Part shown: piece by piece, positions 5,648 through 11,582 of the stretch
Layout of the letters: each line of letters starts with the position of its first letter
Numbering within the stretch: the stretch's first letter is position 1
Assembly: GCA_026417815.1 (NCBI GenBank)
Contig: JAOACN010000118.1
Span: forward strand, 1 to 11,702
Direction of reading: 5' to 3'
DNA from: Chloroflexaceae bacterium
GTDB lineage: Bacteria > Chloroflexota > Chloroflexia > Chloroflexales > Chloroflexaceae
DNA: 11,702 bases
Made by a program: the position numbers and the translations under genes
Notes under the pieces: model-generated
Databases searched by the model: none
The model's input: only the letters and a program-made list of their open reading frames with translations
Told to the model about the DNA's origin: nothing

Positions 5648-6441
5648 TGCGCAACATTGCACTGCTGCTGGCCTACGATGGCGCCGATTTCGTCGGTTCG
5701 CAGTTCCAAAACCAGGGCCGTTCGGTGCAGGGCGCGCTGGAAGGGGCGTGGGAGGAACTGACCCGGGAGCGCCGACGCTTCACGCTGGCGGGGCGCACCG
5801 ACGCGGGTGTGCACGCGCACGGCCAGGTGGCCAATGTCCGCAGTGAGACGCGCCACGCGCTGGCGACGCTCATGCGCGGAATGAACGCCCTGTTGCCCGA
5901 TGATGTGCGCGTGCTGGCGGCGCGCGAGGTGAGCGCTGAGTTCCATGCCCGCCGCAGCGCCGTGCGGCGCGACTATCGTTACCTGATTGACAACAGCCCG
6001 GCGCCGCTGCCGACCCTGCGCCACCTGGCACTCCATGTGGAACAACCGCTTGATGTGCCGGCGATGACCGAGGCCCTGACACTGCTCGAAGGGACCCACG
6101 ACTTCGCCGCTTTCACTGCGCCTTCGGCGGAACAGAAGAGTACCGTGCGCACCGTGTATCAGGCGCGCCTGGGCGAGGTAGAAATCTTCGGGCGCGCACT
6201 GATCGCCGTGGACCTGGCGGCGAACGCCTTTCTGCAGCATATGGTGCGCGTGATCGTCGGGACGGTGCTGCAGGTCGGGCGGGGCCGGATGCGTGTGACG
6301 GAGTTTCGGCAGGTGTTGGAAGGGCGCGAGCGGAAAGCCGCAGGGCCAACCGCGGCGCCCCACGGGTTGACCCTGGTATCGGTAAGCTACCCGCCAACCC
6401 TGCTCCGGTGGGAAGACGATCAAACCGGGTCAGGCGCCTGA
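5647..6441 (+). CDS. truA: tRNA pseudouridine(38-40) synthase TruA
   Basis: TruA converts uridines 38-40 in the anticodon stem-loop of many tRNAs to pseudouridine. The 264-residue protein shows the family N-terminus LLLAYDGADFVGSQFQNQGR. The catalytic motif is GRTDAGVHA at 49-57, with the catalytic aspartate D52. Later come the tRNA-binding and core segments FHARRSAVRRDYRY, GTHDFAAFTA and NAFLQHMVRVIVG. It starts with GTG at 5647, overlapping the rplQ stop by one base; the ribosome-binding site must lie within rplQ. Position after rplQ is common in bacteria. The stop codon lies inside a perfect palindrome. Confidence 0.97.
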   Translation: MRNIALLLAYDGADFVGSQFQNQGRSVQGALEGAWEELTRERRRFTLAGRTDAGVHAHGQVANVRSETRHALATLMRGMNALLPDDVRVLAAREVSAEFHARRSAVRRDYRYLIDNSPAPLPTLRHLALHVEQPLDVPAMTEALTLLEGTHDFAAFTAPSAEQKSTVRTVYQARLGEVEIFGRALIAVDLAANAFLQHMVRVIVGTVLQVGRGRMRVTEFRQVLEGRERKAAGPTAAPHGLTLVSVSYPPTLLRWEDDQTGSGA

Positions 6442-6479
6442 CGCCGGAGAGGGTCACGGAGGGCCCGGCGCGCCGGGCC
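6429..6479. terminator. Two perfect palindromes at the truA 3' end
   Basis: GTCAGGCGCCTGAC (6429-6442) is a perfect 14-bp palindrome that includes the truA stop. Twenty bases on, GGCCCGGCGCGCCGGGCC (6462-6479) is a perfect 18-bp palindrome. Without loops or T-runs they are poor intrinsic terminators as folded, but they could block readthrough, serve as protein-binding sites or be repeat remnants. The 130-bp truA-rplM spacer also holds the triloop hairpin at 6488-6520. Confidence 0.4.
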
Positions 6480-6487
6480 GCCGCAGG

Positions 6488-6520
6488 TGGGAGGGTCTGG
6501 GAGGGCTACGCCCTCGCAGG
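6488..6520. repeat. R2-type triloop hairpin repeat upstream of rplM
   Basis: GAGGGC (6501-6506) and GCCCTC (6510-6515) form a 6-bp stem with a TAC loop, preceded by GGGAGGGTCTGG and followed by GCAGG. The same organisation occurs at 7025-7055 and, in reverse orientation, at 7276-7319. At 11524-11556 the surrounding sequence is kept but the stem is degraded. Confidence 0.55.
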
Positions 6521-6571
6521 AGAAACCCATTTCACACCCGTGGTGTAACGAGAAGACAAGGATAAAGCACG

Positions 6572-7003
6572 GTGAAAACCTATCATCAAAGACCTGCTGA
6601 AGTGCAGCGCGACTGGTATGTGGTTGATGCCACCGACCAGGTGCTGGGGCGCCTGGCGACCCAGATTGCCACCCTGCTCCGTGGGAAGCATAAGCCGACG
6701 TACACCCCCTCGATTGACGGCGGTGACTTTGTAATCGTGATCAACTGCGAGAAGATCAGGATCACGGGGAAGAAGGCCGATCAAAAAATCTATTACCGAC
6801 ACACCGGCTACCCGGGCGGTTTGAAGGCCACTCCCTACAAAATGATGCTGGCCAAACATCCCGATCGCATTTTACGTAACGCAGTAAAGGGCATGTTGCC
6901 CAAGAACCGTATGGGCCGCCATCTGTTGACCAAGCTGCGCATCTACGCCGGGCCGCGCCACCCCCACGCCGCACAGCAGCCGAAGGTCTGGTCGCCGCGC
7001 TGA
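6572..7003 (+). CDS. rplM: 50S ribosomal protein L13
   Basis: L13 is an early-assembly protein of the large subunit. The 143-residue protein contains the family motifs KTYHQRPAEVQRDWYVVDA, QVLGRLATQIATLLRGKHKP and GDFVIVINCEKIRITGKK. YYRHTGYPGGLK and AVKGMLPKNRMGRHLLTKLR follow, then IYAGPRHPHAAQQP near the end. It starts with GTG at 6572; AAGGA at 6558-6562 is the ribosome-binding site and no ATG fits the conserved N-terminus. rpsI follows, as usual, but only after 366 bp of repeats. Confidence 0.97.
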   Translation: MKTYHQRPAEVQRDWYVVDATDQVLGRLATQIATLLRGKHKPTYTPSIDGGDFVIVINCEKIRITGKKADQKIYYRHTGYPGGLKATPYKMMLAKHPDRILRNAVKGMLPKNRMGRHLLTKLRIYAGPRHPHAAQQPKVWSPR

Positions 7004-7024
7004 GGTGCACGTAGGCCCCACACA

Positions 7025-7055
7025 GGAGGGTTTGAGAGGGCTTTGCCCTCCCAGG
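7025..7055. repeat. R2-type triloop hairpin repeat after rplM
   Basis: GAGGGC (7036-7041), loop TTT and GCCCTC (7045-7050), preceded by GGAGGGTTTGA and followed by CCAGGAAC. It lies 21 bp after the rplM stop and closely matches the copy at 6488-6520. Confidence 0.55.
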
Positions 7056-7080
7056 AACGTCGTTTGTTGTCACGTCATTG

Positions 7081-7095
7081 TGCGGCGAAGCCGCA
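7081..7095. repeat. Small triloop hairpin TGCGGC-GAA-GCCGCA
   Basis: A perfect 6-bp stem closes a GAA triloop in the rplM-rpsI spacer. It could be part of a degenerate repeat; no function is evident. Confidence 0.35.
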
Positions 7096-7149
7096 TAGGG
7101 GGCCAGGAAACTGTCTGGAGAAGCAGGTTATCCGATTTCTTGCTGCGAG

Positions 7150-7240
7150 GGCGCAACTCTCCCAGACTCGCCCCTCAGGCAGGGGCGTGGGGAAACCTGG
7201 CTTCCCCGCCTTCCCGCAGGGGTCATTCGGACAGACTCGC
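7150..7240. repeat. R1 repeat, full-length copy before rpsI
   Basis: The core GGCAGGGGCGTGGGGAA leads into the hairpin GGGGAA (7189-7194) with TTCCCC (7202-7207). The left part (GCGCAACTCTCCCAGA, near 7151) closely resembles 11541-11556. The tail GGACAGACTCG (7229-7239) matches GGACAGGCTCG at 2888-2898. It is the best template for what an uninterrupted copy looks like. Confidence 0.6.
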
Positions 7241-7275
7241 AGTGGTGCGTCCGGCATATTTACACGAAAGGGCTG

Positions 7276-7319
7276 GGAGGGGGGTTCCTGGGAGGGCAAA
7301 GCCCTCCCGGACCCTCCCG
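7276..7319. repeat. R2-type hairpin in inverted orientation before rpsI
   Basis: GGGAGGGC (7290-7297), loop AAA and GCCCTCCC (7301-7308) form a perfect 8-bp stem. The flanks are the reverse complement of the R2 copies at 6488 and 7025 (left GGTTCCTG, right GGACCCTCCC). The stem is strong, but it precedes rpsI by about 50 bp and no T-tract follows. Confidence 0.55.
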
Positions 7320-7369
7320 TTCGATAATTGCCGGATGCACCGCTAAGGATAAGCAGGAGATAGGTGACG

Positions 7370-7768
7370 ATGGAAGCAAAACGCTACTACCAGGGCACCG
7401 GGCGCCGCAAGACCGCGGTTGCGCGGGTGCGCCTGTTCCCCGGCAGCGGGGAGTTCGTGGTGAATGGTAAAAAGCCCGAGGAGTATTTTGGCCCGCGTGA
7501 ACTGCTGCAACGCGAGATCTGGATGCCACTCCAGTTGACCGGCAATACGGCCAACTTTAACGTGCTGGTCAAGGTACGCGGCGGCGGGGTCCACGGTCAG
7601 GCCGGGGCCGTGCGCCACGGTGTGGCGCGAGCTTTGCTCGACCTCGATCCCGACCTGCGCCCGACGTTGAAGAAGGCGGGCCTGCTCACCCGTGATCCGC
7701 GGGTGAAGGAGCGCAAGAAGGCCGGGCTCAAGCGAGCGCGCAAGGCGCCACAGTACACCAAGCGGTAA
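7370..7768 (+). CDS. rpsI: 30S ribosomal protein S9
   Basis: S9 sits in the head of the 30S subunit and its C-terminal tail reaches the P-site tRNA. The sequence MEAKRYYQGTGRRKTAVARV, then GGGVHGQAGAVRHGVARALL, DPDLRPTLKKAGLLTRDPRV and the terminal KARKAPQYTKR are diagnostic. The length is 132 residues from the ATG at 7370. A GTG in the same frame at 7364 would add two residues (M-T). AGGAG (7355-7359) leaves 10 nt to the ATG but only 4 nt to the GTG, and other S9 proteins begin near the ATG, so I prefer 7370. Confidence 0.96.
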   Translation: MEAKRYYQGTGRRKTAVARVRLFPGSGEFVVNGKKPEEYFGPRELLQREIWMPLQLTGNTANFNVLVKVRGGGVHGQAGAVRHGVARALLDLDPDLRPTLKKAGLLTRDPRVKERKKAGLKRARKAPQYTKR

Positions 7769-7783
7769 CACATCCTCGAGACA

Positions 7784-7886
7784 GGGCTGATGCAATCTCC
7801 TGGGGGCAGGCCCCAGACGCCAGGTTCTGGTTGTGGCGGCGTAGCCGCCGCGAATCCGCGCCGGAGGCGGAAGGTTGCATCAGCCC
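7784..7886. repeat. 103-bp multi-hairpin element between rpsI and rsmD
   Basis: GGGCTGATGCAA (7784-7795) and TTGCATCAGCCC (7875-7886) form a perfect 12-bp closing stem. Inside are four separate hairpins in a row: CTGGGG/CCCCAG (7800-7816), CCAG/CTGG (7820-7830), GGCGGC/GCCGCC with flanking pairs (7833-7851) and TCCGC/GCGGA (7855-7871). The result is a five-way-junction-like fold. It starts 16 bp after the rpsI stop. It could be a terminator or processing element of rpsI, a structured RNA, or a MITE; no clear flanking duplication is seen apart from CCTCGA at 7774 and 7891, which is not symmetrically placed. Confidence 0.6.
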
Positions 7887-7895
7887 CGGGCCTCG

Positions 7896-7936
7896 AAAAA
7901 AACCCCGTTGAAGCGCAAAAGGCGCCGTGCTACAAT
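7896..7936 (+). promoter_or_regulatory. Housekeeping-type promoter for rsmD-coaD-orf149
   Basis: TTGAAG (7908-7913), a 17-bp spacer and TACAAT (7931-7936) make a near-consensus sigma-70-type promoter. A run of seven A (7896-7902) just upstream resembles an UP element for the alpha C-terminal domain. Transcription would begin near 7943, about 23 bp before the rsmD ATG. It marks a break between the ribosomal genes and the next cluster. Confidence 0.75.
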
Positions 7937-7965
7937 GGGCCGACAAAGTGTACGCAGGGAATGCC

Positions 7966-8547
7966 ATGCGCGTGATCACGGGGAGAGCCAAAGGGCACAA
8001 ACTCAAGGCGCCAAAGGGCCTCGGCACGCGCCCGATGCTTGACCGGGTGAAGGAGTCGCTCTTCTCGGTGCTGGAGGGCTACGGACCGATCCGCGGGCGG
8101 GTGCTCGACTTGTACGCTGGAACGGGCGCCCTGGGCATCGAGTTTCTCTCCCGCGGGGCCGAGCATGCCGATTTCGTCGAGCAACGGCCCCATGTTTGCG
8201 CGATTATCCGGGATAACCTGACCCACACCAGGCTCGCAGCGTATGGCCGGGTCCATCAGATGCCGGTGGACCGCTTTCTGCATCAGCAGCGCGGAACGGG
8301 CAGCTACGATTATATTATGATGGACCCGCCCTACGCTGATCCAGAGATCGAACGGACAATCACGACCATTCTGGAGAACGGCCTTGGCCACGAGGGGAGC
8401 CTGTTGATCGTTGGCCATTCGCCCCGGGTGAGCCTGGCCGATACCTATCCGGGGGCCGTGCGGATCAAGTATCGCCGCCTCGGCGACTCATGCTTTTCGA
8501 TCTATCGTCTCGGTTCGGACACAGCGAGTGATGAGCCTGACGCCTGA
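7966..8547 (+). CDS. rsmD: 16S rRNA (guanine(966)-N2)-methyltransferase RsmD
   Basis: RsmD transfers a methyl group from S-adenosylmethionine to N2 of a guanine equivalent to G966 of 16S rRNA. The 193-residue protein begins MRVITGRAKGHKLKAPKG, continues RPMLDRVKESLFSVL, and has the SAM-binding motif LDLYAGTGALGIE (about 46-58) and the catalytic MMDPPY (about 119-124). These features define the family. An upstream in-frame GTG at 7927 would lie between the -35 and -10 of the promoter, so the ATG at 7966, with AGGGA at 7956-7960, is preferred. coaD follows after 24 bp, a very common pairing in bacteria. Confidence 0.95.
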   Translation: MRVITGRAKGHKLKAPKGLGTRPMLDRVKESLFSVLEGYGPIRGRVLDLYAGTGALGIEFLSRGAEHADFVEQRPHVCAIIRDNLTHTRLAAYGRVHQMPVDRFLHQQRGTGSYDYIMMDPPYADPEIERTITTILENGLGHEGSLLIVGHSPRVSLADTYPGAVRIKYRRLGDSCFSIYRLGSDTASDEPDA

Positions 8548-8571
8548 GGAGCACGTGAGGGGCCGTCGCTG

Positions 8572-9063
8572 ATGAGCACGCGCATCGCCGTCTATCCGGG
8601 TAGTTTCGATCCGGTCACCTATGCCCATCTGGACGTTGCGGCCCGCGCGACGCGTCTGTTCGACCGGGTGGTGATGGGGGTCTTCGACCGGCCGCAGAAG
8701 AACCTGCTCTTCAGTACCGAGGAGCGGCTGGCCCTGCTCCGCACGGCCATCGCCAATGTACCGCGAGTCGAGGCGGTCAGTTACAATGCGCTCACCGTTG
8801 ATTTTGCCCGCTCTATGGGTGCGGTGGCCCTCATCCGTGGCTTACGCACCGTGAGCGACTTTGAAGTCGAATACAACATGGCCCAGTTGAACCAGACCCT
8901 CGATCCCGAGATTGAGGTCGTGGTGCTGATGGCCAGCCGGCGTTACGCCCATATCAGTTCCAGCGCGGTCCGAGAGATCGCCGGGATGGGGCGCGATCCG
9001 GTAGACTTTGTGCCGCCGCACATCGTGGCGGCGCTGCGGCAAAAGTTCGCGCAAAGGGGGTGA
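8572..9063 (+). CDS. coaD: Phosphopantetheine adenylyltransferase
   Basis: CoaD catalyses the penultimate step of coenzyme A synthesis: 4'-phosphopantetheine + ATP to dephospho-CoA + PPi. The 163-residue protein has the nucleotidyltransferase opening AVYPGSFDPVTYAHLDVAAR; the usual TNGHLD is here TYAHLD, with the catalytic histidine kept. Also present are VALIRGLRTVSDFEVEYNMA and the ATP-binding ISSSAVREIA. Length is standard. GAGGGG (8557-8562) precedes the ATG. Its stop overlaps the start of the next gene by 4 bp. Confidence 0.97.
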   Translation: MSTRIAVYPGSFDPVTYAHLDVAARATRLFDRVVMGVFDRPQKNLLFSTEERLALLRTAIANVPRVEAVSYNALTVDFARSMGAVALIRGLRTVSDFEVEYNMAQLNQTLDPEIEVVVLMASRRYAHISSSAVREIAGMGRDPVDFVPPHIVAALRQKFAQRG

Positions 9064-9509
9064 GCGCCATCGAGCTTGATGATTTGATTGATGAACTGGA
9101 AGACGTGCTCGCGGAAGGACGGCGGGTGCCATTCAGCGGCCGGCTTCTGGTAGATGAAGAGCGGATCCTCGATATTATCGATCGGATGCGGGTCGCCATC
9201 CCTGAGGAGCACAAGCGGGCGCGGCGCATCGTGCAGGAGCAGGAACGGCTGATCGCCGAAGCGCAGGCACGGGTGCAGCAGGTGCTCGAGGAACGCGGGT
9301 TGCTGGAGGCGGTCGAGGCGGAACGGGCGCGGCTCCTGCAACAGGCCGAGCAGGAAGCCGCCATGGTGCGCGCCGGGGCCGATGATTACGCTCGCCAGGT
9401 GCTCGAAGAACTCGATGCCCGCCTGGCCAAACTGGTCACCAGTGTGCGTAATGGGTTGCACGAACTCGGCGCCCGCGGTCCGTCTGGCAAGGGCGAACGA
9501 GCGACCTAG
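9060..9509 (+). CDS. Uncharacterised coiled-coil protein downstream of coaD
   Basis: This 149-residue soluble protein starts with GTG inside the coaD stop (GTGA, 4-bp overlap), which implies translational coupling. After an acidic N-terminus (IELDDLIDELEDVLAEGRRV) and a segment with LLVDEERILDIIDRMRVAIP comes a long charged helix (about 48-140) rich in E, A, R, Q and L, predicted by eye to be a coiled coil. No signal peptide or membrane helix is visible. I recall similar short proteins after coaD in Chloroflexota and some Firmicutes, often labelled ATPase or ATP synthase subunit B-like, probably only because of coiled-coil similarity. I do not assign a function. Confidence 0.8.
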   Translation: MSAIELDDLIDELEDVLAEGRRVPFSGRLLVDEERILDIIDRMRVAIPEEHKRARRIVQEQERLIAEAQARVQQVLEERGLLEAVEAERARLLQQAEQEAAMVRAGADDYARQVLEELDARLAKLVTSVRNGLHELGARGPSGKGERAT

Positions 9510-9530
9510 GGCGACACCTTCCCTGTCGCC
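9510..9530 (+). terminator. Stem-loop directly after orf149
   Basis: GGCGACA (9510-9516), a 7-nt loop and TGTCGCC (9524-9530) form a perfect 7-bp GC-rich stem starting at the base after the TAG stop. It has the position and shape of a terminator for the rsmD-coaD-orf149 unit, though no T-tract follows. Confidence 0.5.
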
Positions 9531-9545
9531 ACATTGCCCGCGATG

Positions 9546-9564
9546 ACCTTTTCCATGAAAAGGT
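9546..9564. promoter_or_regulatory. Inverted repeat ahead of the yceD promoter
   Basis: ACCTTTTCCATGAAAAGGT is a perfect 7-bp inverted repeat with a 5-bp centre, ending 16 bp before the -35 box. It could be a binding site for a regulator or a second, weak hairpin at the end of the previous unit. Confidence 0.4.
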
Positions 9565-9580
9565 TCATTCTACACGTGCC

Positions 9581-9610
9581 TTGACAGTGCGCGCCCGTTT
9601 CGCCTATAAT
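9581..9610 (+). promoter_or_regulatory. Consensus sigma-70-type promoter for yceD-rpmF-fabD
   Basis: TTGACA (9581-9586), an 18-bp spacer and TATAAT (9605-9610) match both consensus hexamers exactly. Transcription should begin near 9617, giving a leader of about 158 nt before yceD. It is the best promoter in the window. Confidence 0.88.
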
Positions 9611-9617
9611 GTAGCGT

Positions 9618-9763
9618 TTGCAGCATAGAACTGCAACACGACGAACCTGTCTCAAAACGCCCCCTGCCGGAGGAAAGGGTCGGGGAAGTATAGAGCTCTC
9701 CCACCAAAAGACCGGTGCATCTCGTTCTTGCGCGCGCTCACGGGGTTTTGAGATAGTTTCTCA
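9618..9763 (+). promoter_or_regulatory. Structured leader with competing stems before yceD
   Basis: TTGCAG/CTGCAA (9618-9636) forms a 5'-end hairpin. TCTCAAAAC followed by GCCC (9650-9662) pairs with GGGGTTTTGAGA (9742-9753) as 12 bp with one bulge, enclosing about 80 nt. The right arm can instead pair locally: TGAGA (9749-9753) with TCTCA (9759-9763). The outer arms extend to a 15-bp imperfect inverted repeat (13/15; 9644-9658 and 9745-9759), so this may equally be an inserted small mobile element. No Shine-Dalgarno sequence is seen before the yceD ATG. Confidence 0.5.
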
Positions 9764-9774
9764 CATACACATCC

Positions 9775-10332
9775 ATGACGGATCTAAAGTTTAACGTCGC
9801 GCAGTTGCTCCGGGAAGAGATTGGCGCGCGCCGCGAACTGACGTTCACGGAAGCCGAACTGCCCCTCGATGAAACGTTGACACTGCGCAATATCAGCGGA
9901 ACGGTGCGCTTTACTCGCACGGCCAGCGGCGTGTGGGCCAATGTCAAAGCGCAGGGCACCGTCCGGCTGACGTGTGTGCGCTCACTGGAAGAATTCGATT
10001 ATCCTGTGACGCTGGATTTTAGCGACCAGTTTCACTCGGTGATTGATGTGTACACTGGCAGCCCCCTGCCGAAGCCAACCGAAGAGGACCCATTTCTCCT
10101 CGATGATTCGCACATGGCCGATATTGGTGAGGCGATTCGGGAGTATACGCTTCTGGAGTTGCCGCTTAATCCGGTAAGCCCGGCCTACCGCGATCGCCCG
10201 GTCAGTTACACGGTGCAGTCGGAAGGGATCGAGAGCGAAGAGACAGAAGCGGCGCCCGGACCAGATGAGAACCCGCTTGACGCGCTGAAAGCCTGGGCGG
10301 AACGCCATAAGCGCCGCAATGGGAGGAGTTGA
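9775..10332 (+). CDS. yceD: YceD family (DUF177) protein
   Basis: YceD proteins are encoded next to rpmF across bacteria, and plant homologues are linked to 23S rRNA maturation or accumulation; the biochemical role is unsettled. The 185-residue product opens MTDLKFNVAQLLREEIGARR and contains VRLTCVRSLEEFDYPVTLDF (around 63-82), which has the family's C-x-R-x-L pattern. It continues DIGEAIREYTLLELPLNP and ends with a basic helix LDALKAWAERHKRRNGRS. I do not see the cysteine cluster that many homologues have after the ELPLNP region. The ATG at 9775 lacks a visible ribosome-binding site, but the conserved N-terminus supports it. rpmF follows after 6 bp. Confidence 0.88.
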   Translation: MTDLKFNVAQLLREEIGARRELTFTEAELPLDETLTLRNISGTVRFTRTASGVWANVKAQGTVRLTCVRSLEEFDYPVTLDFSDQFHSVIDVYTGSPLPKPTEEDPFLLDDSHMADIGEAIREYTLLELPLNPVSPAYRDRPVSYTVQSEGIESEETEAAPGPDENPLDALKAWAERHKRRNGRS

Positions 10333-10338
10333 GTAACT

Positions 10339-10527
10339 ATGGGTGCAGTACCGAAGCGAAAAGTCTCGCGCCATCGCCGCGGCAACCGCCGGCAGCATCT
10401 GGCGCTCACCGCCCCTGTGCTGGTGACGTGCCAACGCTGCGGGGCGCTGGTGCGTAACCATCATCCGTGTAAGAAGTGTGGCACCTACCGGGGTCGCCAG
10501 GTGATCAAGGTCGCCGTGCCTGAGTGA
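10339..10527 (+). CDS. rpmF: 50S ribosomal protein L32 (zinc-binding type)
   Basis: L32 is a small large-subunit protein. The 62-residue sequence MGAVPKRKVSRHRRGNRRQH continues into a zinc ribbon with C31-x2-C34 and C44-x2-C47. GGGAGGAG (10321-10328), inside the end of yceD, is the ribosome-binding site, so yceD and rpmF are one translational unit. fabD follows after 42 bp. The fatty-acid gene plsX, often found directly after rpmF, is not present between them. Confidence 0.97.
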   Translation: MGAVPKRKVSRHRRGNRRQHLALTAPVLVTCQRCGALVRNHHPCKKCGTYRGRQVIKVAVPE

Positions 10528-10569
10528 GGCCGGTAGGTATCGGGGCGAGCGCGGATCGCAGATCAACGT

Positions 10570-11520
10570 ATGACGATTGCGTGGGTGTTTCCGGGTCAGG
10601 GATCGCAAGTGGTGGGGATGGGGCGCGATCTGTACGCCCAGTATCCGGCAGCGCGCGAGGTGTTCGAGGAGGCCGACGCGACGCTGAACCTGCCACTGAC
10701 GCGGCTGTGCTTTGAAGGACCGGAGACGGAACTGACGGCCACCGAGAATGTTCAGCCGGCGCTGCTGACCGTCAGCACGGCGCTGTTAAGGGCCATGGAG
10801 AGCGCCGCGGGCAGACCGTTGCCCGCACCGCAGGCGCTAGCCGGGCACAGTCTTGGCGAGTATGCGGCGCTGGTCGCCGGGGGCGCGTTGAGCTTCGCCG
10901 AGGCCCTGCGGCTGGTGCGGCGGCGCGGAGAACTGATGGCCGAGGCTCGGGCCGGCGGTATGGCAGCGGTGCTGGGGCTCGACGCCGAAACCCTGGAGCA
11001 GATCTGCCGCGAGACGCGCGAGGCGCTGGCGGAGGAGCCCGAGAGCCTCAGTACGGTGGTGGTGGCGAATTACAACGCGCCTGATCAACTGGTGATCAGC
11101 GGGAGCACGCGCGCGGTTGAGCACGCGGGGCGCCTGGCGAAACAGCGGGGCGCCAGGCGGATCGTTCCGCTCAAGGTGAGCGCGCCGTTCCATTCGCCGC
11201 TGATGAAGCATGCCGCCGAGGGCATGGCCCGGGCGATTGAGGGAGTGAACATCCGGCCCCTGCGTACCCCGCTGATCGCCAATGTGACCGCCGAGCCGCT
11301 GGTGGCCTCCAGCGACGTGCGCCGCGAGCTGGTTGCCCAGGTGGTGGCGCCAGTGCGCTGGATCGCCTCGGTGCAGCGTATGGCGCGCGACGGGGTGACG
11401 ACCTTTCTGGAAATTGGCCCCGGCAAGGTTCTGAGTGGTCTGATCCGGCGGATCGCGCCGCATGCTCAATCGCTGAACATCGGTACCGCCGATGAGGTGC
11501 GTGAGGTGCGGATAGAGTAA
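10570..11520 (+). CDS. fabD: Malonyl-CoA:ACP transacylase
   Basis: FabD moves the malonyl group from malonyl-CoA to acyl carrier protein to supply fatty-acid elongation. The 316-residue protein has FPGQGSQ at 7-13, the nucleophile motif GHSLGEY with S94, arginines 117-118 in the LVRRRG helix that bind the malonyl carboxylate, NYNAPDQLVISG at 168-179, the catalytic histidine H208 in PFHSPLM, and EIGPGKVLSGLIRR near the end. Length is typical. The ATG has only a weak upstream ribosome-binding match, so translation may depend on reinitiation after rpmF. Confidence 0.97.
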   Translation: MTIAWVFPGQGSQVVGMGRDLYAQYPAAREVFEEADATLNLPLTRLCFEGPETELTATENVQPALLTVSTALLRAMESAAGRPLPAPQALAGHSLGEYAALVAGGALSFAEALRLVRRRGELMAEARAGGMAAVLGLDAETLEQICRETREALAEEPESLSTVVVANYNAPDQLVISGSTRAVEHAGRLAKQRGARRIVPLKVSAPFHSPLMKHAAEGMARAIEGVNIRPLRTPLIANVTAEPLVASSDVRRELVAQVVAPVRWIASVQRMARDGVTTFLEIGPGKVLSGLIRRIAPHAQSLNIGTADEVREVRIE

Positions 11521-11523
11521 GAA

Positions 11524-11582
11524 CCGGAGGGTCCGGGGGGGCGCAGCTCTCCCAGACCCTCACTGGGGACGGGAGCGTGGGG
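11524..11582. repeat. R2/R1 composite repeat, interrupted by the mobile element
   Basis: GGAGGGTCCGGG resembles the R2 flank at 6488. GCGCAGCTCTCCCAGA (11541-11556), then GGGAGCGTGGGG (11571-11582), resembles the R1 copy at 7150-7192. Where that copy continues into AAACCTGG and its hairpin's right arm, this one stops abruptly at the end of the 112-bp element. Confidence 0.6.

Noticed and set aside
5644..6423. Minus-strand open frame of 259 codons opposite truA
   Set aside because: Antisense to a gene with the TruA catalytic motif; no recognisable features of its own.
7896..7902. A-tract as minus-strand terminator of a convergent gene
   Set aside because: On the minus strand the T-run would come before, not after, the hairpin, and no minus-strand gene is present; an UP-element role for the rsmD promoter fits better.
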